This document shows positions 1 to 13,654 of a DNA stretch of 64,000 nt, one piece after another (positions within the stretch are counted from its first letter, which is position 1; every line of letters starts with the position of its first letter). This DNA comes from Ptiloglossa arizonensis (taxonomy: Eukaryota > Arthropoda > Insecta > Hymenoptera > Colletidae). Both the position numbers and the translations under genes were made by a program. The notes beneath the pieces were generated by a model. That model searched no databases, was not told the DNA's origin, and worked only from the letters and a program-made list of their open reading frames with translations. Location of the stretch: assembly GCF_051014685.1 (NCBI RefSeq), contig NW_027479765.1, positions 1 through 64,000 on the forward strand. The letters are read 5' to 3'.

Positions 1-2744
1 ATACGTTATACGTTATACGTTATACTTTATACGGCATACGTTATACGTTATACGTTATACGTTATACGTTATACGTTATACGTTATACGTTATACGTTAT
101 ACGTTATACGTTATACGTTATACGTTATACGTTATACGTTATACGTTATACGTTATACGTTATACGTTATACGTTATACGTTATACGCTATGCGTTATGC
201 GTTATAGGATATAGGTTATGCGTTACAGGATATACGTTATACGATATACGTTATAGGTCATACCTTATACGTGATACGTCATACGTTATATGTTATACGT
301 TATACGTTATACGTTATGCGTTATACGTTATACGTTATACGTTATACGTTATACGTTATACGTTACACGTTATACGTTATACGTTATACGTTATACGTTA
401 TACGTTATACGTTATACGTTATACGTTATACGTTATACGCTATACGTTATACGCTATGCGTTATGCGTTATAGGATATACGTTATGCGTTATAGGATATA
501 CGTTATACGTTATACGTTATAGGTCATACCTTACACGTGATACGTCATACGTTATATATTTTACGTTATACGTTATATGTTATACGTTATACGTTATACG
601 TTATACGTTATACGTTATACGTTATCCGTTATACGTTATACGTTATACGTTACACGTTATACGTTATACGTTATACGTTTTACGTTATACGTTACATGTT
701 ATACGTTATACGTTACACGTTATACGTTGTACGTTATACGTTCTACGTTATACCTTAGACGTTATACGTTATACGTTATACGTCATAGGTTATACGTTAT
801 ACGTTATACGTTATACGATATACGTTATGCGTTATACGTTTTACGATATACGTTATACGTTATACGTTATACGTTTGACGTTATAGGTTATACGGTATAC
901 GTTATGCGTTATACGCTATACATTATGCGTTATAGGATATACGTTATGCGTTATAGGATATACGTTATACGTGATACGTTGTACGTTATACGTTATACGT
1001 TATACGTTATACGTTATACGTTATACGTTATACGTTATACGTTACACGTTATACGTTATACGTTATACGTTATACGTTATACGGTATACGTTATACGTTA
1101 TACGTTATACGTTATGCGTTATACGTTATACGTTATACGTTATGCGTTATACGTTATACGTTATACGTTATACGTTATACGTTTGACGTTATACGCTGTA
1201 CGTTATACGTTATACGTTATACGTTATACGTTATACGATATACGTTATACGTTATACGTTATACGTTATATATTATACGTTATACGTTATACGTTATACG
1301 CTATGCGTTATGCGTTATACGTTATACGTTATATATTATACGTTATACGTTATACGTTATACGTTATGCGTTATGCGTTATACGTTATACGTTATGCGTT
1401 ATACGTTATACGTTTGACGTTATACGTTATACGTTATACGTTATACGTTATACGTTATACGTTATACGTTATACGGTATACGTTATACGTTATACGTTAT
1501 ACGTTAGACGTTATAGGTTATACGTTAAACGTTTTACGTTATACGTTATACGTTATACGATATACGTTATACGTTATACGTTATGCGTTATAGGATATAC
1601 GTTATACGTTATACGTTATACGTTAGACGTTATAGGTTATACGTTAAACGTTTTACGTTATACGTTATACGTTATACGATATACGTTATACGTTATACGT
1701 TATATGTTATAGGATATACGATATACGTTATACGTTATACGTTATACGTTATACGTTATACGTTATACGTTATACGTTATACGTTATACGTTATACGTTA
1801 TACGTTATACGTTATACGTTATACGTTATACGTTATACGTTATACGTTATACGTTTTACGTTATACGTTATAAGTTACACGTTATACATTATACGTTATA
1901 CGTTATACGTTATACGTTATACGTTTGACGTTATACGTTATACGGTATACGTTATGCGTTATACGCTATAGATTATGCGTTATAGGATACACGTTATGCG
2001 TTATAGGATATACGTTATACGTGATACGTTGTACGTTATACCTTATACGTTATACGTTATACGTTATACGTTATACGTTATACGTTATACGTTATACGTT
2101 ATACGTTATACGTTATACGTTATACGTTATACGTTATACGTTATACGTTATACGTTATAAATTATACGTTATACGTTATACGTTATACGTTATACGTTAT
2201 ACGTTATACGTTATACGTTATACGTTATACGTTATACGTTATACGTTATACGTTATACGTTATACGTTATACGTTATACGTTATACGTTATACGTTATAC
2301 GTTATACGTTAAACGTTATACGTTTTACGTTATACGTTATACGTTATACGTTATACGTTATACGTTATACGTTATACGTTATACGTTATACGTTTTACGT
2401 TATACGTTTTACGTTATACGTTATACGTTATACGTTATACGTTATACGTTATACGTTATGCGTTATACGTTATACGTTATACGTTATACGTTATGCGTTA
2501 TACGTTATACGTTATACGTTATTCGTTATACATTTGACGTTATGCGCTGTACGTTATACGTTATACGTTATACGTTATACGTTATACGATATACGTTATA
2601 CGTTATACGTTATACGTTATATATTATACGTTATACGTTATACGTTATACGTTATGCGTTATGCGTTATACGTTATACGTTATGCGTTATACGTTATACG
2701 TTTGACGTTATACGTTATACGTTATACGTTATACGTTATACGTT
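1..2744. repeat. Left-end satellite domain, mixed variant words
   Basis: This part carries Y words at 253 and 519, a unit with the double change ACATGTT at 694, the rare ATCCGTT unit at 624, B words at 876 and 1926, A words at 1184 and 2535, and R words at 1506 and 1625. There is no M word. An unusual pair near the edge, ATACTTT at 22 followed by ATACGGC at 29, was not noticed elsewhere. Most of the domain reappears about 15.6-15.9 kb to the right. Confidence 0.85.
1506..1589. repeat. R word, first copy
   Basis: The R word is 12 units (84 bp): AGACGTT, ATAGGTT, a canonical unit, AAACGTT, TTACGTT, two canonical units, ATACGAT, two canonical units, ATGCGTT and ATAGGAT. Further copies start for example at 1625, 2780, 3865, 4943, 6329, 7449, 8555, 9696, 17109, 17228, 18425, 26489, 27616 and 28393, and the word continues into the last 10 kb. 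In the copies at 2780, 3865 and 4943 the third unit is ATTCGTT, a private marker of the 1.08-kb HOR. Confidence 0.82.
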
Positions 2745-2863
2745 ATACGGTATACGTTATACGTTATACGTTATACGTTAGACGTTATAGGTTATTCGTT
2801 AAACGTTTTACGTTATACGTTATACGTTATACGATATACGTTATACGTTATACGTTATGCGTT
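2311..2863. repeat. S segment, copy in left domain
   Basis: The S segment starts at an AAACGTT unit followed after one unit by TTACGTT, passes through an A word (2535), an ATATATT unit, a cluster of ATGCGTT units and a TGACGTT unit, and ends with the R word and its ATAGGAT. This copy is 553 bp and is unusual in having ATGCGCT in the A word and an ATTCGTT in the R word. Its 3' part forms the left edge of the 1.08-kb HOR, so S probably supplied the R end of that HOR (inference). Confidence 0.75.
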
Positions 2864-3829
2864 ATAGGATATACGTTATACGTTATACGTTATACGTTAT
2901 ACGTTATACGTCATACGTTATACGCTATACGTTATACGTTATACGTTATACGTTATACGTTATACGTTATACGTTATACGTTATACGTTATACGTTTTAC
3001 GTTATACGTTATACTTTATACGATATGCGTTATACGTTATACGTTATGCGTTATAGGATATACGTTATACGTTATACGTTATACGTTATACGTTATACGT
3101 TATGCGTTATACGTTTTACGTTATACGTTATAAGTTACACGTTATACATTATACGTTATAGGTTATACGTTATACGTTATACGTTTGACGTTATACGTTA
3201 TACGGTATACGTTATGCGTTATACGCTATACATTATGCGTTATAGGATACACGTTATGCGTTATAGGATATACGTTATACGTGATACGTTGTACGTTATA
3301 CCGTATACGTTATACGTTATACGTTATACGTTATACCTTATACGTTATACGTTATACGTTATACGTTATACGTTATACGTTATACGTTATACGTTATACG
3401 TTATAAATTATACGTTATACGTTATACGTTATACGTTATACGTTATACGTTATACGTTATACGTTATACGTTATACGTTATACGTTATACGTTATACGTT
3501 ATACGTTATACGTTATACGGTATACGTTATGCGTTATACGTTATACGTTATACGTTATACGTTATACGTTATACGTTATACGTTATACGTTATACGTTAT
3601 ACGTTATACGTTATACGTTATACGTTATACGTTATACGTTATACGTTATACGTTATACGTTAAACGTTATACGTTATACGTTATACGTTATACGTTATAC
3701 GTTATACGTTATACGTTATACGTTATACGTTATACGTTAAACGTTATACGTTTTACGTTATACGTTATACGTTATACGTTATACGTTATACGTTATACGT
3801 TATACGTTATACGTTATACGTTATACGTT
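2745..3829. repeat. 1.08-kb HOR, copy 1 (155 units)
   Basis: Counted from an ATACGGT unit at 2745 to the next equivalent at 3830, this copy is 1,085 bp. In order it holds the R word with private ATTCGTT (2780), an ATACGTC plus ATACGCT stretch, ATACTTT and ATACGAT units, the pair ATAAGTT and ACACGTT near 3,130, a B word at 3186, an ATACCGT unit just after it and an ATAAATT unit near 3,403. It differs from copy 2 mainly by one extra unit and an ATGCGTT near 3,105. Confidence 0.9.
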
Positions 3830-4907
3830 ATACGGTATACGTTATACGTTATACGTTATACGTTAGACGTTATAGGTTATTCGTTAAACGTTTTACGTTA
3901 TACGTTATACGTTATACGATATACGTTATACGTTATACGTTATGCGTTATAGGATATACGTTATACGTTATACGTTATACGTTATACGTTATACGTCATA
4001 CGTTATACGCTATACGTTATACGTTATACGTTATACGTTATACGTTATACGTTATACGTTATACGTTATACGTTATACGTTTTACGTTATACGTTATACT
4101 TTATACGATATGCGTTATACGTTATACGTTATGCGTTATAGGATATACGTTATACGTTATACGTTATACGTTATACGTTATACGTTATACGTTATACGTT
4201 TTACGTTATACGTTATAAGTTACACGTTATACATTATACGTTATAGGTTATACGTTATACGTTATACGTTTGACGTTATACGTTATACGGTATACGTTAT
4301 GCGTTATACGCTATACATTATGCGTTATAGGATACACGTTATGCGTTATAGGATATACGTTATACGTGATACGTTGTACGTTATACCGTATACGTTATAC
4401 GTTATACGTTATACGTTATACCTTATACGTTATACGTTATACGTTATACGTTATACGTTATACGTTATACGTTATACGTTATACGTTATAAATTATACGT
4501 TATACGTTATACGTTATACGTTATACGTTATACGTTATACGTTATACGTTATACGTTATACGTTATACGTTATACGTTATACGTTATACGTTATACGTTA
4601 TACGGTATACGTTATGCGTTATACGTTATACGTTATACGTTATACGTTATACGTTATACGTTATACGTTATACGTTATACGTTATACGTTATACGTTATA
4701 CGTTATACGTTATACGTTATACGTTATACGTTATACGTTAAACGTTATACGTTATACGTTATACGTTATACGTTATACGTTATACGTTATACGTTATACG
4801 TTATACGTTATACGTTAAACGTTATACGTTTTACGTTATACGTTATACGTTATACGTTATACGTTATACGTTATACGTTATACGTTATACGTTATACGTT
4901 ATACGTT
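3830..4907. repeat. 1.08-kb HOR, copy 2 (154 units)
   Basis: This direct repeat of the preceding segment is 1,078 bp, with R word at 3865, B word at 4271 and the same ATACCGT and ATAAATT units. The B words of copies 1 and 2 are 1,085 bp apart and those of copies 2 and 3 are 1,078 bp apart. Nearly all variant units match in order, which suggests recent amplification by unequal exchange or a similar process (inference). Confidence 0.9.
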
Positions 4908-5726
4908 ATACGGTATACGTTATACGTTATACGTTATACGTTAGACGTTATAGGTTATTCGTTAAACGTTTTACGTTATACGTTATACGTTATACGATAT
5001 ACGTTATACGTTATACGTTATGCGTTATAGGATATACGTTATACGTTATACGTTATACGTTATACGTTATACGTCATACGTTATACGCTATACGTTATAC
5101 GTTATACGTTATACGTTATACGTTATACGTTATACGTTATACGTTATACGTTATACGTTTTACGTTATACGTTATACTTTATACGATATGCGTTATACGT
5201 TATACGTTATGCGTTATAGGATATACGTTATACGTTATACGTTATACGTTATACGTTATACGTTATACGTTATACGTTTTACGTTATACGTTATAAGTTA
5301 CACGTTATACATTATACGTTATAGGTTATACGTTATACGTTATACGTTTGACGTTATACGTTATACGGTATACGTTATGCGTTATACGCTATACATTATG
5401 CGTTATAGGATACACGTTATGCGTTATAGGATATACGTTATACGTGATACGTTGTACGTTATACCGTATACGTTATACGTTATACGTTATACGTTATACC
5501 TTATACGTTATACGTTATACGTTATACGTTATACGTTATACGTTATACGTTATACGTTATACGTTATACGTTATAAATTATACGTTATACGTTATACGTT
5601 ATACGTTATACGTTATACGTTATACGTTATACGTTATACGTTATACGTTATACGTTATACGTTATACGTTATACGTTATACGTTATACGTTATACGTTAT
5701 ACGTTATACGTTATACGTTATACGTT
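4908..5726. repeat. 1.08-kb HOR, copy 3 (partial)
   Basis: It repeats copies 1 and 2 through the R word at 4943, the B word at 5349 and the ATAAATT unit near 5,575. After that it departs: the ATACGGT plus ATGCGTT pair that follows in copy 2 near 4,605 is absent, and the sequence passes into the next family at an AAACGTT unit at 5727. The right edge is approximate. Confidence 0.82.
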
Positions 5727-6419
5727 AAACGTTATACGTTATACGTTATACGTTATACGTTATACGTTATACGTTATACGTTATACGTTATACGTTATAC
5801 GTTATACGTTAAACGTTATACGTTTTACGTTATACGTTATACGTTATACGTTATACGTTATACGTTATACGTTATACGTTATACGTTATACGTTATACGT
5901 TATACGTTATACGTTTTACGTTATACGTTATACGTTATACGTTATACGTTATACGTTATACGTTATGCGTTATACGTTATACGTTATACGTTATACGTTA
6001 TACGTTATGCGTTATACGTTATACGTTATACGTTATACGTTATGCGTTATACGTTATACGTTATACGTTATACGTTATACATTTGACGTTATACGCTGTA
6101 CGTTATACGTTATACGTTATACGTTATACGTTATACGATATACGTTATACGTTATACGTTATACGTTATATATTATACGTTATACGTTATACGTTATACG
6201 TTATGCGTTATGCGTTATACGTTATACGTTATGCGTTATACGTTATACGTTTGACGTTATACGTTATACGTTATACGTTATACGTTATACGTTATACGGT
6301 ATACGTTATACGTTATACGTTATACGTTAGACGTTATAGGTTATACGTTAAACGTTTTACGTTATACGTTATACGTTATACGATATACGTTATACGTTAT
6401 ACGTTATGCGTTATAGGAT
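5727..6419. repeat. S segment, 693-bp copy
   Basis: From AAACGTT at 5727 to ATAGGAT ending at 6419. A second AAACGTT lies at 5811, the A word at 6084 and the R word at 6329. The distance from A word to the end is 336 bp, identical in the copies ending at 7,539, 9,786 and 18,515. It is followed within 300 bp by the first M word of the window. Confidence 0.82.
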
Positions 6420-6895
6420 ATACGTTATACGTTATACGTTATACGTTATACGTTATACGTCATACGTTATACGCTATACGTTATACGTTATACGTTATAC
6501 GTTATACGTTATACGTTATACGTTATACGTTATACGTTATACGTTTTACGTTATACGTTATACGTTATACGTTATACATTATACGTTATACGTTATACGT
6601 TATACGTTTTACGTTATACGTTATACGTTATACATTATACGTTATACGTTATACGTTACTCGTTATTCGTAATATGAAATACGTTTCACGTTATAAGTTA
6701 TACGTTATACGTTATACGTTATACGTTATACGTTATACGTTATACGTTATACGTTATACGGTATACGTTATGCGTTATACGTTATACGTTATACGTTATA
6801 CGTTATACGTTATACGTTATACGTTATACGTTATACGTTATACGTTATACGTTATACGTTATACGTTATACGTTATACGTTATACGTTATACGTT

Positions 6896-7539
6896 AAACG
6901 TTATACGTTATACGTTATACGTTATACGTTATACGTTATACGTTATACGTTATACGTTATACGTTATACGTTAAACGTTATACGTTTTACGTTATACGTT
7001 ATACGTTATACGTTATACGTTATACGTTATACGTTATACGTTATACGTTATACGTTATACGTTATACGTTATACGTTTTACGTTATACGTTATACGTTAT
7101 ACGTTATACGTTATACGTTATACGTTATGCGTTATACGTTATACGTTATACGTTATACGTTATGCGTTATACGTTATACGTTATACGTTATACGTTATAC
7201 ATTTGACGTTATACGCTGTACGTTATACGTTATACGTTATACGTTATACGTTATACGATATACGTTATACGTTATACGTTATACGTTATATATTATACGT
7301 TATACGTTATACGTTATACGTTATGCGTTATGCGTTATACGTTATACGTTATGCGTTATACGTTATACGTTTGACGTTATACGTTATACGTTATACGTTA
7401 TACGTTATACGTTATACGGTATACGTTATACGTTATACGTTATACGTTAGACGTTATAGGTTATACGTTAAACGTTTTACGTTATACGTTATACGTTATA
7501 CGATATACGTTATACGTTATACGTTATGCGTTATAGGAT
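6896..7539. repeat. S segment, 644-bp copy
   Basis: AAACGTT at 6896 and 6973, A word at 7204, R word at 7449, ending with ATAGGAT at 7533-7539. The A words of this and the previous copy are 1,120 bp apart (160 units). It contains one stretch about 49 bp shorter than the previous copy, a whole-unit loss. Confidence 0.82.
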
Positions 7540-8890
7540 ATACGTTATACGTTATACGTTATACGTTATACGTTATACGTTATACGTTATACGTTATACG
7601 TTATACGTTATACGTTTTACGTTATACGTTATACTTTATACGATATGCGTTATACGTTATACGTTATGCGTTATAGGATATACGTTATACGTTATACGTT
7701 ATACGTTATACGTTATACGTTATACGTTATACGTTATACGTTATACGTTATACGTTATACGTTATACGTTATACGTTTTACGTTATACGTTATACGTTAT
7801 ACGTTATACATTATACGTTATACGTTATACGTTATACGTTTTACGTTATACGTTATACGTTATACATTATACGTTATACGTTATACGTTACTCGTTATTC
7901 GTAATATGAAATACGTTTCACGTTATAAGTTATACGTTATACGTTATACGTTATACGTTATACGTTATACGTTATACGTTATACGTTATACGGTATAAGT
8001 TATGCGTTATACGTTATACGTTATACGTTATACGTTATACGTTATACGTCTTACGTTATACGTTATACGTTATACGTTATACGTTATACGTCTTACGTTA
8101 TACGTTATACTTTATACGATATGCGTTATACGTTATACGTTATGCGTTATAGGATATACGTTATACGTTATACGTTATACGTTATACGTTATACGTTATA
8201 CGTTATACGTTAAACGTTATACGTTATACGTTATACGTTATACGTTATACGTTATACGTTATACGTTATACGTTATACGTTATACGTTATACGTTATACG
8301 TTATACGTTATGCGTTATACGTTATACGTTATACGTTATACGTTATATGTTATACGTTATACGTTATACGTTATACGTTATACGTTATACGTTATCCGTT
8401 ATACGTTATACGTTATACGTTATAGGTTTGACGTTATACGTTATACTTTATACGATATGCGTTATACGTTATACGTTATGCGTTATAGGATATACGTTAT
8501 ACGTTATACGTTATACGTTATACGGTATACGTTATACGTTATACGTTATACGTTAGACGTTATAGGTTATACGTTAAACGTTTTACGTTATACGTTATAC
8601 GTTATACGATATACGTTATACGTTATACGTTATGCGTTATAGGATATACGTTATACGTTATACGTTATACGTTATACGTTATACGTCATACGTTATACGC
8701 TATACGTTATACGTTATACGTTATACGTTATACGTTATACGTTATACGTTATACGTTATACGTTATACGTTTTACGTTATACGTTATACGTTATACGTTA
8801 TACATTATACGTTATACGTTATACGTTATACGTTTTACGTTATACGTTATACGTTATACGTTATACATTATACGTTATACGTTATACGTT

Positions 8891-8932
8891 ACTCGTTATT
8901 CGTAATATGAAATACGTTTCACATTATAATTT
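8891..8932. repeat. M word with decayed end
   Basis: This early-type M word ends with TCACATT and ATAATTT in place of TCACGTT and ATAAGTT. One change is CpG to CpA, and the other removes the G of the last unit. No other M copy shows these changes, so they are private and recent. Confidence 0.8.
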
Positions 8933-9135
8933 ATACGTTATACGTTATACGTTATACGTTATACGTTATACGTTATACGTTATACGTTATACGGTATACG
9001 TTATGCGTTATACGTTATACGTTATACGTTATACGTTATACGTTATAGGTTATACGTTATACGTTATACGTTATACGTTATACGTTATACGTTATACGTT
9101 ATACGTTATACGTTATACGTTATACGTTATACGTT

Positions 9136-9786
9136 AAACGTTATACGTTATACGTTATACGTTATACGTTATACGTTATACGTTATACGTTATACGTTAT
9201 ACGTTATACGTTAAACGTTATACGTTTTACGTTATACGTTATACGTTATACGTTATACGTTATACGTTATACGTTATACGTTATACGTTATACGTTATAC
9301 GTTATACGTTATACGTTATACGTTTTACGTTATACGTTATACGTTATACGTTATACGTTATACGTTATACGTTATGCGTTATACGTTATACGTTATACGT
9401 TATACGTTATGCGTTATACGTTATACGTTATACGTTATACGTTATACATTTGACGTTATACGCTGTACGTTATACGTTATACGTTATACGTTATACGTTA
9501 TACGATATACGTTATACGTTATACGTTATACGTTATATATTATACGTTATACGTTATGCGTTATACGTTATGCGTTATGCGTTATACGTTATACGTTATG
9601 CGTTATACGTTATACGTTTGACGTTATACGTTATACGTTATACGTTATACGTTATACGTTATACGGTATACGTTATACGTTATACGTTATACGTTAGACG
9701 TTATAGGTTATACGTTAAACGTTTTACGTTATACGTTATACGTTATACGATATACGTTATACGTTATACGTTATGCGTTATAGGAT
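9136..9786. repeat. S segment, 651-bp copy
   Basis: AAACGTT at 9136 and 9213, A word at 9451, R word at 9696, ending with ATAGGAT at 9780-9786. It lies 2,247 bp (321 units) beyond the previous copy, measured at the A words. One extra ATGCGTT near 9,554 distinguishes it. Confidence 0.82.
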
Positions 9787-11134
9787 ATACGTTATACGTT
9801 ATACGTTATACGTTATACGTTATACGTCATACGTTATACGCTATACGTTATACGTTATACGTTATACGTTATACGTTATACGTTATACGTTATACGTTAT
9901 ACGTTATACGTTTTACGTTATACGTTATACTTTATACGATATGCGTTATACGTTATACGTTATGCGTTATAGGATATACGTTATACGTTATACGTTATAC
10001 GTTATACGTTATACGTTATACGTTATACGTTATACGTTATACGTTATACGTTATACGTTATACGTTTTACGTTATACGTTATACGTTATACGTTATACAT
10101 TATACGTTATACGTTATACGTTATACGTTTTACGTTATACGTTATACGTTATACATTATACGTTATACGTTATACGTTATACGTTAAACGTTATACGTTT
10201 TACGTTATACGTTATACGTTATACGTTATACGTTATACGTTATACGTTATACGTTATACGTTATACGTTATACGTTATACGTTATACGTTATACGTTATA
10301 CGTTATACGTTATACGTTATACGTTATACGTTATACGGTATAAGTTATGCGTTATACGTTATACGTTATACGTTATACGTTATACGTTATACGTCTTACG
10401 TTATACGTTATACTTTATACGATATGCGTTATAGGTTATACGTTATGCGTTATAGGATATACGTTATACGTTATACGTTATACGTTATACGTTATACGTT
10501 ATACGTTATACGTTAAACGTTATACGTTATACGTTATACGTTATACGTTATACGTTATACGTTATACGTTATACGTTATACGTTATACGTTATACGTTAT
10601 ACGTTATACGTTATGCGTTATACGTTATACGTTATACGTTATACGTTATATGTTATACGTTATACGTTATACGTTATACGTTATACGTTATACGTTATCC
10701 GTTATACGTTATACGTTATACGTTATAGGTTTGACGTTATACGTTATACGGTATACGTTATGCGTTATACGCTATACATTATGCGTTATAGGATATACGT
10801 TAGGCGTTATAGGATATACGTTATACGTGATACGTTGTACGTTATACGTTATACGTTATACGTTATACGTTATACGTTATACGTTATACGTTATACGTTA
10901 AACGTTATACGTTATACCTTATACGTGATACGTCATACGTTATATGTTATACGTTATACGTTATACGTTATGCGTTATACGTTATACGTTATACGTTATA
11001 CGTTATACGTTATACGTTATACGTTATACGTTATACGTTATACGTTATACGTTATACGTTATACGTTATACGTTATACGTTATACGTTATACGTTATACG
11101 TTATACGTTATACGTTATACGTTATACGTTATAC

Positions 11135-13654
11135 GTTATACGCTATGCGTTATGCGTTATAGGATATACGTTACGCGTTATAGGATATACGTTATACGTT
11201 ATACGTTATAGGTCATTCCTTATACGTGATACGTCATACGTTATATGTTATACGTTATACGTTATACGTCTTACGTTATACGTTATACGTTATACGTTAT
11301 ACGTCATACGTTATGCGTTATACGTTATACGTAATACGTCATAGGTTATACGTTATACGTTATGCGTTATACGTTCTACGTTATACGTTATGCGTTATAC
11401 GTTATACGATATACGTTATCCGTTATACGTTATACGTTATACGTTACACGTTATACGTTATACGTTATACGTTGTACGTTTTACGTTATACGTTACATGT
11501 TATACGTTATACGTTACACGTTATACGTTGTACGTTATACGTTCTACGTTATACGTTAGACGTTATACGTTATACGTTATACGTTATACGTTATACGTTA
11601 TACGTTATACGTTATACGTTATACGTTATACGTTCTACGTTATACGTTTTACGTTATACGTTATACGTTATACGTTATACGTTGTACGTTATACGTTATG
11701 CGTTATACGTTCTACGTTGTTCGCTATACGTTATACGTTATACGTTATACGTTATACGTTATACGTTATACGTTATACGTTATACGTTATACGTTATACG
11801 TTATACGGTATACGTTATACGTTATACGTTATACGTTATACGTTATACGTTATACGTTATACGTTATACGTTATACGTTATACGTTATACGTTATACGTT
11901 ATACGTTATACGTTATACGTTATACGTTATGCGCTATACGTTTTACGATATACGTTATACATTATACGTTATACGTTATACGTTAAACGTTATAAGTTAT
12001 ACGTTATACGTTATACGTTATACGTTATACGTTATACGTTATACGTTATACGTTATACGTTATACGTTATACGTTATACGTTATACGTTATACGTTTGAC
12101 GTTATACGTTATACGTTATACGTTATACGTTATACGTTATACGTTAAACGTTATACGTTATACGTTATGCGTTACACGTTATACGTTATACGTTATACGT
12201 TATACGTTATACGTTATACGGTATACGTTATACGTTATGCGTTATACGTTATACGTTATACGTTATGCGTTATACGTTATACATTATACGTTTGACGTTA
12301 TAGGTTATACGGTATACGTTATGCGTTATACGCTATACATTATGCGTTATAGGATATACGTTATGCGTTATAGGATATACGTTATACGTGATACGTTGTA
12401 CGTTATACGTTATACGTTATACGTTATACGTTATACGTTATACGTTATACGTTACACGTTATACGTTATACGTTATACGTTATACGTTATACGGTATACG
12501 TTATACGTTATGCGTTATACGTTATACGTTATACGTTATACGTTATACGTTATACGTTATAGGTTTGACGTTATACGTTATACGGTATACGTTATGCGTT
12601 ATACGCTATACATTATGCGTTATAGGATATACGTTAGGCGTTATAGGATATACGTTATACGTGATACGTTGTACGTTATACGTTATACGTTATACGTTAT
12701 ACGTTATACGTTATACGTTATACGTTATACGTTAAACGTTATACGTTATACGTTATACGTTATACGTTATACGTTATACGTTATACGTTATACGTTATAC
12801 GTTATACGTTTTACGTTATACGTTATACGTTATACGTTATACATTATACGTGATACGTTATACGTTATACGTTATACGTTATACGTTGTACGTTATACGT
12901 TATACGTTATACGTTATACGTTAAACGTTATACGTTATACGTTATACGTTATACGATATACGTTATACGTTATACGTTGTACGTTATACGTTATACGTTA
13001 TACGTTACACGTTATACGTTATACGTTATACGTCATACGTTATATGTTATACGTTATACGTTCTACGTTATACGTTTCACGTTATACGTTATACGTTATA
13101 CGTTATAGGTCATACCTTATACGTGATACGTCATACGTTATATATTATACGTTATACGTTATACGTTATGCGTTATACGTTATACGTTATACGTTAAACA
13201 TTATACGTTAGACGTTATACGTTATACGTTATACGTTATACGTTATACGTTATACGTTATACGTTATACGTTATACGCTATGCGTTATGCGTTATAGGAT
13301 ATACGTTACGCGTTATAGGATATACGTTATACGTTATACGTTATAGGTCATTCCTTATACGTGATACGTCATACGTTATATGTTATACGTTATACGTTAT
13401 ACGTCTTACGTTATACGTTATACGTTATACGTTATACGTCATACGTTATACGTTATGCGTTATACGTTTTACGATATACGTTATACGTTATACGTTATAC
13501 GTAATAAGTTATACGTTATATGTTATATGTTATACGTTATACGTTATACGTTATACGTTACACGTTATACGTTTTACGTTATACTTTATACGTTAGACGT
13601 TATACGTTATACGTTATACGTTATACGTTATACGTTATACGTTATACGTTATAC
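11135..13654. repeat. 2.5-kb HOR, copy 1
   Basis: Anchors shared with copy 2: Y word at 11208 (13728 in copy 2, offset 2,520); ACATGTT at 11495 (14022); CTACGTT plus GTTCGCT at 11712 (14232, offset 2,520); B word at 12566 (15072, offset 2,506); ATACATT followed by ATACGTG near 12,840 (offset 2,506); and an AAACATT unit near 13,195. It also holds B word 12293 and Y words 13105 and 13343. The outer edges are approximate. It has the highest variety of double and triple variants in the window. Confidence 0.8.
11712..11725. repeat. CTACGTT plus GTTCGCT unit pair
   Basis: GTTCGCT differs from the consensus at three of seven positions, one of the most diverged units outside the M word. The pair occurs only here and at 14232, 14547 (first unit CTAGGTT) and 14932, always in register. 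It serves as a private marker of the 2.5-kb HOR. Confidence 0.85.

Larger units (their letters stand above)
186..3060. repeat. Long-range satellite duplication, copy 1
   Basis: The order of variant units from the Y word near 186 to about 3,060 is repeated at about 16,111-18,705. Anchors: first CGCT-ending unit 186 and 16,111 (offset 15,925); the ATATATT unit followed by TTACGTT near 554 and 16,486 (15,932); ACATGTT 694 and 16,626 (15,932); B word 876 and 16,808 (15,932); B word 1926 and 17,571 (15,645); A word 2535 and 18,180 (15,645). Every offset is a multiple of 7, so the copies differ by gain or loss of whole units; this copy is about 280 bp (40 units) longer. Outer edges are approximate. 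Confidence 0.85.
7555..10731. repeat. M-rich satellite stretch around the third S copy
   Basis: Outside the S copy at 9136-9786 this region holds M words at 7890 and 8891, R word at 8555, and a repeated stretch anchored on ATATGTT units near 8,345 and 10,648 (about 2,303 bp apart). Each of those is followed by ATCCGTT and by an ATAGGTT that precedes TGACGTT. Two ATACGTC plus TTACGTT pairs occur near 8,050 and 8,090 and another near 10,390. Confidence 0.72.

Noticed and set aside
253..280. Y word as a terminator or tRNA-like element
   Set aside because: It has no T-run after a stem, no cloverleaf and no conserved box A/B; it is a set of substituted units shared between HOR copies.
6658..6699. 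M word as an inserted mobile element or attachment site
   Set aside because: It stays in the 7-bp register, has no target-site duplication or inverted ends, and each of its units is derivable from the consensus by one to three substitutions.
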